From: Bimastos eiseni
Taxonomy: Eukaryota; Annelida; Clitellata; Crassiclitellata; Lumbricidae
Direction: 5' to 3'
Length of the DNA stretch: 64,000 bases
NCBI GenBank assembly: GCA_959347315.1
Contig: OY365808.1
Location: 4,021,705-4,085,704 of the forward strand
Shown here: positions 55,987-64,000 of the stretch, piece by piece
Numbering within the stretch: position 1 is the first letter of the stretch
How the letters are laid out: each line of letters opens with the position of its first letter
Program-made: the position numbers and the translations under genes
Notes under the pieces: generated by a model
Database searches by the model: none
What the model was told of the DNA's origin: nothing
The model's input: the letters and a program-made list of their open reading frames with translations, nothing else

Positions 55987-56072
55987 ATTATTGTCACCTA
56001 CGAAGTATGAACTCAAATGTAAGACCAGGTAGAACTAGATTGCTTGAACACTTTTGTCCCATTTGCGCCTCT
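54366..56072. repeat. recent duplication unit, copy B
   Basis: Identical to 62294-64000 except for one base (G at 55693, T at 63621), offset 7928 bp, no indels. Starts 38 bp inside intron 1 and continues past the window's right edge in the other copy. Confidence 0.97.
54404..55986 (-). CDS. acetylcholinesterase copy B exon 1
   Basis: Protein-identical to copy A exon 1; the single difference (55693) is silent in a Pro codon. ATG at 55984-55986, followed by a second ATG; donor AATCAGG|GTATGA. Open frame upstream of the ATG begins with TTG, not ATG, and a possible acceptor (CTTCGTAG) lies 12 bp before the ATG. Confidence 0.94.
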
Positions 56073-56122
56073 GATTAGACATCTTGTTGGGGCGATATAT
56101 AAGTGTTCGATTACATTGGAAC
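56040..56122 (+). mobile_element. L2-like LINE 3' terminus upstream of acetylcholinesterase copy B
   Basis: TGCGCCTCTGATTAGACATC, GGGGCGATATATAAGTG, TTCGATTACATT. Its first part is also seen at the window's right edge upstream of copy A, so it was present before duplication. Confidence 0.7.
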
Positions 56123-57060
56123 AGAGCCGTTACTTCTGTAGCTTATAAGAGCAAATATCTGTTGACAAAGAATCAATCCATGGCGCCGAGAAACAGTGTT
56201 CTAAGGACCTGCTTAATGTCCTTTCGGGTTTGGTGGTGACTGGACCTGCTAACCGCATAGCAGTCAACCCTCAGACGTTTTACATACTGTAGCACATTGT
56301 TACATTCCATTGGAGGGTTTATCGAAAGGCGCTAGATATTTCAGTACCTTCCGTTGCCTATTTGTCTATTAGCCTACTTAATCCGAGTGTATCTCTGGCA
56401 GAGTGAATAAACCAAGTTAAGTAATAAAAGTATGGAGCTGCATGAGGTATCAAGAAATTATAAGTAGGAATAGGTCAGAACAGCGTAGGTCAACTGTCGT
56501 ATCGTACAATGTTACATGTTTGTTCGATGTTAGACGTTTTCAAAAAGAAACCTCGAGGGAATTAACTTACTGTCTTCAACAGTCGACAAACAATAGGCGT
56601 ATGCATGTAAGTCTTAATAGTCCGCACAGTCCAAGCACTCGACGCTTGTGGCGTTTAAATTTAACTTGGCTGCGATAGCACAGACGTAAACTAACCAAGG
56701 TGAAAGGTCAATGGATCCAATTTTGGTCTCATAGTTCAATCGCTTCGACTCGCAAATTTATGCTAGGTTGCACGCTACGGTTAGCTTTGAATGATTCTTA
56801 ACTGTTGGCCTACTTGATTGATGAACAGTCCATCGAAACATTATTTTTAAAGTCCTCTTTAATCTTGCTTTTAGATTGACCACTTGAATCGATTAGACTT
56901 TGAGAGAGGCTGCAATAGATATCAGGTCATCGATGATTCAGCTTCTATACAGTCAATCAGGATCAACAACAGTATTGATCATAATTATAATTGAATGAAA
57001 CACTGCATCAGCGAACGAATGTACCCTTCTACAGGTACATGTTGACCTGACCGGATAATC
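56123..57060. other. unassigned spacer between acetylcholinesterase copies
   Basis: Promoter region of copy B expected here, but no convincing TATA/initiator. A 78-codon plus frame (56442-56678) is unrecognised. Confidence 0.4.
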
Positions 57061-57162
57061 GAATGACAGATTAATTCCATTCATTTAGCCCATATTAGAT
57101 GTGTGTGGTTTGTACATGCTCACAGGACACATTGCTTTAATCAGAATCATCGAGTGGGAGGT

Positions 57163-57174
57163 CAATCAATCAAC

Positions 57175-57217
<43 letters not shown>

Positions 57218-57262
57218 CCAATCAATCAACCAACCAACCAACCAATCAATCAGTCAAACAAT
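57163..57262. repeat. (CAAT/CAAC)n microsatellite
   Basis: CAATCAATCAATCAACCAAC units, about 100 bp. Frames of INQS repeats are spurious. Confidence 0.97.
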
Positions 57263-57448
57263 CAATGTCATTGCCCACATGGAGGCCACACAGGACCCTC
57301 ATTTTCACATGGGATCACCATTAGGCCCACACTGGTCCAATCTACTACCCAGGGTAAAGCTGAATGTGTTTGCTTTGACATAAGTCATCGAACGTTTCTT
57401 TTTGTTGAGGATTCATCGAAAGTTCGGTCTGCATCGCCATTATCCGTG

Positions 57449-57573
57449 TCATCGAGCGTTGCAGTGTTTTTGGCTGCTGTACAGATCGTATTCCTTCTTC
57501 CATCGTGGAACGTGCTCCGTACTCCATTCGGCGAATCGCTTCTTCCATTCCTTCTTCTTTTCTTCGGCATTTG
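57449..57573 (-). CDS. acetylcholinesterase copy A exon 3: T tail
   Basis: Acceptor ACTTGTAG, 125 bp, stop TGA 57449-57451. G|CA completes Ala, then NAEEKKKEWKKRFAEWSTEH and VPRWKKEYDLYSSQKHCNAR. Same length as copy B, nine base differences. Trp-Phe-Trp-Trp-Tyr-Tyr-Cys spacing matches the Trp amphiphilic tetramerisation motif. Confidence 0.95.
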
Positions 57574-59264
57574 CTACAAGTTACACCCAAAACGATAAAA
57601 CCTTGTAATCGTAACGTCGAGACATAGTGACTAACAAAAAATATCGGGATCCAGCTTACTTACATACGCTCATTCAAGGCAAGATCAATACCTTGGCGGT
57701 TAGGGTAAAAAAATCGGTTCCAGGTCAAGATCTAAACTGGCATGCAGGCAGGCAGACATATTTCAATTGGAAGTCGTAGTTTATGAAGTATTGAACTCCG
57801 GCCAAACACATCGAGAAATAATTCACATTACCAGACTCATCATCATTCAGTGAAGCTCATCTGATAATTCGCTTCTGGTCCTACACCTAAGCGTTAAGCT
57901 ATTCATGATAAACGATGTCCTCGTCTGCTGGACTTAGAGGTACACGAGGGAACACCCTGCGTGTATGTTATGCTCGTGGCATTCTTTCCAAACATAATTA
58001 TAATTTATGATATTACTTATCCAATATTAGTCGCCCCTCTGTCATCAAGAAGGATTTTCTGGTTTTTGAGCCTACAGTGGTTTGGTCCTGGCGCGCCATC
58101 GGTTGATGCCTGTTTCCTTGTACATTATCAGCTGAGAGTAATCGTAATTAGATCACAGTAAAACTCGATCTTGTAATAAACTCCTTTGTGCGAAGTGATC
58201 CAAATCCCAGCGCTGACACAACGCGGAGTAAATCATCGGTTTCATTGGCGGATATTTCTGAACTCTGATTGAACGAAATGTTCAGTAGTCTTTAGTTCGA
58301 CTTGTCTGCGTTAGGACGCGGTAGAGGGCCAGACCCCAGCTTCGGCCACAAAGGATGTTCAAAGGACGTTGACGTAGTGCGGAATTCTTCAAATTATCAG
58401 AAATTCTCATCTGCTTTCTTTTGATAAATCGGTCCCTGGTTTACAGTTTGCACACATGTCACATAAACAAGCATATTGCAAACCTACACACTATTTTGCA
58501 AACAAAAGGTGCAAAGCACAGACGGACAGACAAACAGACAGACAGATACACAGACAGGCAGACAGACAGACAGCCAGTCCGCCGTCAACAGAGTGATAAA
58601 TACTTTACCTGTGGTTGTTAGCAATTTCGGAACGTATTCGGTCCAGAAGGCACACTGCGTCACCCGTGGACCTTGACCTACGGCGGAACGACTGGAACAA
58701 GAGGAACACGAGGAGGATGGATAGGAGGAGGAGGAACCTGGATCGACGGAAGAGGTCGCTAGCAGTTGTTCGTTCAACTCCAGGTACTCTTGCTTGGAAG
58801 CCGAGTATTTAGGCCATTCCACCAAGGAGGCAGATGAGGAGGAGGAGGAGAAGGCAGAGGAGGAGGAGGAGGAGGAGGAGAACATCTGTTCGGCTCCTAG
58901 CTTGTCGTTAGTCATCTTGTTTGGAGTTCTGTTCAGGATAATAGAAATTTATGTTCAAATGACTTCGCTGAGCGAATGCTCAGCCTCACTGTTCATTAAA
59001 GTCTTGTCGTAGTCGTCACCATCATCATCACCTGATATCATCATCATACTCGTCATCGTCATCATCATCGTCACCTTCATCGTTATCGTTATCGTCATCG
59101 TTATCGTCGTCGTTTTCATCGTCTTCGTCGTCGTCGTCATCATCATCATAATAGCAGCAGCAATAACTACAAGAATGACAATAACAATTACAACAATAGC
59201 AGTACTACTAATAATAATTTTTATTATAGACATTATTTTTAATCGTCAGCAGCATAGACATCGT

Positions 59265-59298
<34 letters not shown>

Positions 59299-62200
59299 GT
59301 CATCATTGACGTCCTTGTTATTCTTGACAACAATCTTGATATTATTGTTACAGTTAGTTCATTATCTAATGCAAATATAGTTTTCATTAAAGTAGAAAAT
59401 ACAATTTCTGAGCAAAGATCGAATCAGGTCATTGCAATTGCCAAGCATAGGTCAATTTGAAACTGAAGTGAGATTGGGGTAATGACATTATTTGTTTATC
59501 TCAAGATGAAGTTTTCATTGCTTAAAGCATCTAATTGGCAGTTCATAGGTCGGCATTGAAATCCCTTATTGTTCCTGTGACAGCCTGTCCGGGTCGCCGA
59601 TCTTTACGTTCAGTCTCTCAACATACTCTCTTTGCACCTTTTGCTCGCACAACCGAGACACAGTCCAGAGTGTTCGCCATTGCTGGCCTCACAGCGTGAA
59701 ATGGCCTCTCTCCGGTCATCCACTCGCTTCCTAGGGTACCCTCTGATACATTTCATCGACTCCGCATGACTTCTTTTTGCTCGGGCCTGGATCGGGAGCG
59801 CCTCTGAATAGTCGTCTTGAAGGGGCGCTATTATATTGAATTCATTTAAATTCAAATTTAAATTATATTGAAGTCCATACTTCTCTATTTCTTCTGGTCT
59901 GACGATTGAAGTAGTCCAATAATATTTAGCATTAGAACTTAACTAAACAGTAACTAACGAGGTCGGCGTACAGAGGCTGGCTTAACGAGGTCAGCTAACA
60001 GTGACTGGTTTATTGGAGCAAACCATTAATATTAACAACCCGTGGACCGTGTCCAATAGGTAATTTTGTATTGTTTTTTTTTAATTTCAGGCCTGAAAAT
60101 TGTCTAGTTTCTACTGGTATCCATTTCCAGGTAGATAGTCCAAAGAGTCTGGTGTCTGTCCTTGCATTATAGGCTCAGCATGTCTAGTTATATATGAATG
60201 CATATTAGAAGTGGTGACAAAGCTGCTATCAATTGACGATGGTAAAAGTTCATTTGCAGCTCTATACATGAATAGACCCATTTGTAGTGTATTCAACTAG
60301 TAAATTTTAAGTATCTTATGTCTTACAAAACAGGGATGGGTGTGAAAGATTGGTGGTAACTTGTTTTATTTATTCTGATAGCTCTTTTTCTAGAGTAACT
60401 AACTTTGATAATAGATGAGGATAATTGGAGGTTCATACAATATTACAGTAACTCAAATAAGGGTGTGTCAATGCATAGCATAAACCTATTAATATTTTAT
60501 TCGGCACATATTATTTTAGCAGGCTGATTTTAAATTACTGCATTAATGTGTTCTGACCAATCAAGATGTTCGTTGATGCACACAATTTGAAATTTAGTGG
60601 AGGTCCACTTGAGGGATTTTAGAACCATCAATTATTAGTTTCATATTGAATCGAGGAAATGATTTCCTACTGTATATGCGATCTAAATAAAATAAAATTA
60701 GTTTTCTTTACATTCAGCGACAATTTAATCGTTTTATGTCAATCTAATGCTGTCAGACTTACTGCCCCTAGGGTTGCTGGCTGCTCGGGGGCACCTTCCG
60801 AGGTTACAATGGTTAATCCCACTTCCGGTCCTACTCCATAGCTTACGGGCCGTTTCCCTTGCAGTCGCCGACTACGTCTCAAGCGCGAAGTCAGGGCTTC
60901 TCGCCCATACGCTCCCGTCGGCGCTATCTCAGCTCCTAGTATAGTGAGGGCCCCAGTTTGCACCACAGGATTATCTCGTGCTGGATTGGGCATAATGTCC
61001 GTGACCTCGGGGATGATGGTGGCGATCATCTGCTGAGCGGATGAAGCACCTGGGCTGGTATGGTCCTTACGAGCAGACTGATTTATTTTTGCTTCCATAG
61101 GGCTCCTCACTATGGCCACTTAATTATTTTAAAGTTTAACGAACTTGTATGTTCAATAGTCAACCAATCTTTATTTACGGCAGTCAATCCTCATCTACCT
61201 GCTGCAGGTTTACATTTATTAATCACGATTATACAACAAACAAACGAATGTTAGAATCTATCAAACATCAAACAAACCCCTAAAACTGCACTAATTATAT
61301 AGTTATGTAATGCCAGAATTTATCCAAATTTCTTAGCTACTTTGTTCTCTATTCTTCTTAGCACAGCGCTATAAAAATGTACCCCAGCCGAATGCCGTCA
61401 GTTACAATGCATTCGCGCTATCGCCAGTTCTGGCCAAAGTTAATCACATTTATTTTAGTGCACATTCGAAATTTTCAGACGACACTTGCACCACACAAGT
61501 CGTAATACTTCCCTTATTAGTTTCGCTAAGTTTTCTACACGGGAACTAATCGCGAATATGACTTTTTAATGAACTTTTACCGACTCGCTAACTTTCACCC
61601 TTCTAGAACTTCGACAACTTCAACACCACAAAATGGCCGCTCACGCGTCACCTACGCAATAGAAAAAAAGGTGGCGCCTCAATCGACTACATCGAGAGCA
61701 TTAGCAGCGGGCCCCGTTAGGCTCAAAAAGCTCGAGGGAGACCGTTGCGCAGAGGCATTTGCGCAACAATGCATTATCGATATCAGCATTAGTCATGCTG
61801 AAGAATTATTCTAAAGATTTGTGTGAACGAAATACGTATGTGTGATCTGCAAAGATGATAAAGTCTAGTATTGTGGAGTCATTTGGAAGATCATTAAAAT
61901 ATATAATATAAGCAAAAGTTTGGGACCTCAATCTGAGCTATGTGGAACACCATAGTTCACAAGTTTGGATCTCAAAAGTTTTCCATAAGGCAAGACTTAT
62001 TGCTATCTTTACTCAAGTTAGCTAAAAAAATTGATTCGTCACTGCTCCTATGCCATAATAATGTACTTTCTTTATGAGAAAGGTATGATCCACCGTATCA
62101 AAGCCTTTCGCTTGGTCAACGAATATACATACAGAGAACTCATTATCATCTATTGCTGAAAAGATCGGTCGTTGAAAATTTATCAAGGACAAAGAAGTCG

Positions 62201-63914
62201 AGTAGCCGAATTTAAATCTATGTTGATTAGAGTAATGAAGGTCATTTTTAGACTATGAAAGCTCATTATACATACGTATTACATAAGCATGTACATGCAT
62301 ACATACATTGATTAGGCCAATGTATTCATACCCTGATTTAGCGAAATTCGTCCAATACGTCATTATCCGTCGGCTGAGCTGTTGATCCTCTTTAGTGAAG
62401 TTGAGAAGCTCTTTGAGCACGTGACCAAAGACGTATAGGATGTCATCTCCATGCATCACCCCCATCCATTCTGGCCAAGGGTGGTTGCTGTACCTTTGCG
62501 TCAGGTGGTACTTATAGACGTCAAGTCCAGCCTCAGCGTATCTCGCGGCAAACTGGTTGAGTGGACAGACGAAGTAGCTGTCACCAATGGCATGGTCCAG
62601 ACCCGCGACGTTGGCCAGGGTGTCGTTAGGGCTTAGCCAGTCGGAGTAGAGGAACGCAACGGCGTCGAGGACCTGGGAAGAGTTCAACCGTTGAGGATAC
62701 TGGGGATAGTGGAAGAACAGTTGGAGCAGGCTGGACTTGTAGACGTCCCGCGGCATGTGGATTTTCTCGAGGGTCAACTGTTCGGGGAGTTCGTAGATGA
62801 GGAACCAGGATCCCTCGTTGAGGTTGGTCCCGATGAGGATGGGACAGCGCTTGAAGCGTCCATTCAGGAGCAGGGTCTCTGGGGAATCGGATAGGAAGAG
62901 TTTGTCGACGACAGGGAGGAATGGGAACTGGAGAATCCCACGAGAGACCCACTGCTGTTCAAGTAGGATGTCCACGTCCTGTTTCCTCAGGCACTTGGCT
63001 AGCTCCCGAACGTCATCAGTCTCGTCACACCCGATGTATCCGGTCGCAAGCTCCTTGGATCGCTGGATTCCCTCGGCCAGGGAGGTCGTCGCCCATGGCA
63101 TGTTGGCCGACCCGCTCTGCAGTATGGCACGATGGAATTTGTCGCGGCTGAGGTTAGACAGCAGATGAAGGGAGACGCTGGCCGCCCCAGCGCTCTCCCC
63201 AAACAGGGTGACGTTGGTGGGGTCGCCGCCGAATCTGTTAATGTTCTTCTGAACCCAGTCGAGCCCCATGAGCTGATCGAAGAGCCCCATGTTGCACGGC
63301 GCCGCTGGGTCGTCCAGGCAAAGAAAGCCCAGCGACCCCACGCGGTATCCAATGGAAACGACGATGACGTCGTTGAGCGAGGCGAGTATGCGACCGTCGT
63401 ATAGTGTCAGCGTTGTCGTGCCGCTATAGAAGCCACCGCCGAAGATCCACACCATGACCGCCAAAGGGCCACGCTTCATACCGTCGTCCGGTTGAGCCAC
63501 GCTTGGTACCCAGACGTTGAGATAGAGGCAATCTTCGCTGACCGGGGTGTTTGGGTTCCACATGTTCGACCCCCAAAAGTTGTCGCCGAAGAAGAGGTCT
63601 GGTGCCTGGTAGCAGGAGTTTGGCAGGGTTGTCGCGTTCAGAACGAGGTTCTTGTTTGCCCACGGCTCCACCGGCTCAGGATACCTGAATCTTCGAGGTC
63701 CCACTGGAGGGACGGCGAACGGGATTCCCAGGTATGCCTCACCGGCGACGCCCAAGTGTGGAAGGTCGTAGCGAAGGCCCCTGACCTTGCCCTTACTTGT
63801 TGTGACCACTGGCCCATCGTTGTCTTCGCTGCTGTGTTGGTAGACGCTTTGGATCTCCGATAGAAGACAACTGATCAGAAGAAATTGAGCGCTTACTGCT
63901 CGTTTGGACATCAT
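57449..63914 (-). CDS. ACHE-like: acetylcholinesterase copy A, complete, 3 exons
   Basis: Exons 62332-63914, 58609-58928 and 57449-57573 join in frame to 675 residues from the first ATG (numbers below count from a TTG ten codons earlier). Signal peptide (SAQFLLISCLLSE); choline-site Trp129 in MWNPN; oxyanion GGG 169-171; Ser251 in GESAG; Trp284 in MPWA; Trp332; acyl-pocket region with one Phe kept (LQF); Glu377 in NEGS; His498 in MHGD. Cys111-139, 306-318 and 460 with TQC (exon 2) match the three family disulfides. Exon 3 supplies a Trp-rich T tail. By family it hydrolyses acetylcholine outside the cell; the T tail assembles tetramers. Odd: Ser-rich runs in exon 2. Butyrylcholinesterase-like activity cannot be excluded. 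Confidence 0.94.
58505..58580. repeat. (CAGA)n microsatellite in intron 2
   Basis: GACAGACAGACA units just 3' (gene sense) of exon 2. Confidence 0.95.
58609..58928 (-). CDS. acetylcholinesterase copy A exon 2: end of catalytic domain
   Basis: Acceptor CTGAACAG, donor CACAG|GTAAAG, 320 bp, phase 2 to 1. Joins exon 1 as AKSG-TPNKM, the AKTGDPN junction of the family. Contains EWPKYSASKQEYLELNEQ and GQGPRVTQCAFWTEYVPKLL, the canonical C-terminal blocks with disulfide Cys. Two Ser-rich expansions, one before EWPKY and one before GQGPR, are coded by TCC triplets (GAG repeats on the plus strand, 58826-58882). Confidence 0.95.
58990..59320. repeat. CAT/CGT trinucleotide microsatellites in intron 1
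   Basis: CATCATCAT and CGTTATCGT runs at 59018-59150 and 59256-59305. Confidence 0.93.
59580..59860 (+). mobile_element. L2-like LINE 3' fragment
   Basis: Decayed coding, then GAGCGCCTCTGAATAGTCG and GAAGGGGCGCTATTATATTG with an ATTTAAATT tail. Antisense in acetylcholinesterase copy A intron 1. Confidence 0.75.
60060..62262 (-). mobile_element. non-LTR retrotransposon, RT core to C-terminus, split by an insertion
   Basis: Minus strand in order: FVDQAKGFDTVDHTFLIKKV (RT motif A, about 62110), a damaged GVP..G..L / FAD region (61850-61970), then after an insertion KLSLNVKKTNF (about 60700), and MGLFMYRAANELLPSSI (60270). Stops and frameshifts interrupt it. Resembles the element at 1255-1880. 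Confidence 0.82.
60745..61790. mobile_element. unclassified ~1.05-kb insertion inside the LINE
   Basis: Splits the LINE between its FAD and KLSLNVKK parts. Contains a 126-codon minus frame (61119-60739) with a plausible start at MEAKINQSARKDHTSP (61098), Pro/Ala/Arg-rich, no domain recognised. Outer words CTAATGCTG and CAGCATTAG are inverted to one another. Could be a truncated LTR element (untranslated leader plus gag-like start) or a novel short element. Confidence 0.45.
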
Positions 63915-64000
63915 ATTATTGTCACCTACGAAGTATGAACTCAAATGTAAGACCAGGTAGAACTAGATTGCTTGAACACTTTTGTCCCATTTGCGCCTCT
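62294..64000. repeat. recent duplication unit, copy A (runs off the window)
   Basis: Partner of 54366-56072; identity is unbroken to the last base of the window. Confidence 0.97.
62332..63914 (-). CDS. acetylcholinesterase copy A exon 1
   Basis: Begins ATGATG (63909-63914), ends AATCAGG|GTATGA at 62332, phase 2. Encodes signal peptide through YWTNFAKSG: about 80% of the catalytic domain in one uninterrupted exon, including all three catalytic-triad residues. Confidence 0.96.

Larger units (their letters stand above)
57060..58240. repeat. older duplication unit, copy A (exon 3 region)
   Basis: Counterpart of 51000-51965. Includes an (ATCA/ACCA)n microsatellite at 57163-57262 that copy B lacks. 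Confidence 0.85.

Noticed and set aside
55987..56016. Ten-residue N-terminal extension of acetylcholinesterase (MSSYFVGDNN)
   Set aside because: Its first codon is TTG, not ATG, on the minus strand; the ATG at 55984-55986 directly precedes the signal peptide.

Overview
The window is animal nuclear DNA: genes are split by spliceosomal introns (GT..AG), introns and spacers are full of microsatellites, minisatellites, LINE 3' fragments, SINEs and DNA transposons, and there is no bacterial gene packing. The repeat content, the recurrent palindrome TAGGCCTA and the gene types suggest a marine invertebrate deuterostome, perhaps an echinoderm; this is an inference from style, not a match. There is one assembly gap of exactly 200 N (52271-52470).

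Four cellular gene models and one intact transposon gene can be read. (1) 8149-33323, minus strand: a receptor-type protein tyrosine phosphatase. I could chain 18 exons in frame, giving 1039 residues: Ser/Thr-rich ectodomain stub, transmembrane segment, an active-looking D1 phosphatase domain, a degenerate D2 domain and a long hydrophilic tail. The 5' end lies upstream of what I could trace. (2) 47271-50127, plus strand: a complete four-exon, 160-residue nitrobindin (THAP4 C-terminal / DUF1794 family). (3) 57449-63914, minus strand: a complete three-exon acetylcholinesterase (675 residues from the first ATG), including the separate exon for the Trp-rich tetramerisation tail. (4) 51260-55986, minus strand: a tandem paralogue of (3) whose exon 2 is not visible and may be in the N gap. 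Its intron 1 holds a relic of a third cholinesterase copy and an intact DD37D mariner transposon (52919-54299) with 26-bp perfect terminal inverted repeats and TA target duplications.

Layout: 1-8148 repeats and unassigned spacer, including a LINE 3' fragment, a telomere-like element and a tRNA-derived SINE; 8149-33323 phosphatase exons with repeat-filled introns; 33324-47248 transposon graveyard (L2-like LINEs, SINEs, a GTCTCG-rich element, a CR1-like fragment, tandem arrays); 47249-50400 nitrobindin; 50400-64000 acetylcholinesterase tandem cluster, convergent with nitrobindin.

The most notable points are: the two acetylcholinesterase exon 1 copies differ by one silent base in about 1.7 kb while their exon 3 copies differ at 9 of 125 bases; a 145-bp near-perfect palindrome next to a GTCTCG-rich dispersed element that has an inverted copy 21 kb away; three inverted-repeat-flanked elements with telomere-like cores; and a 629-bp hAT-like MITE with an 8-bp target duplication. 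The largest cellular genes are not seen as long ORFs; they emerge only when exons are joined.
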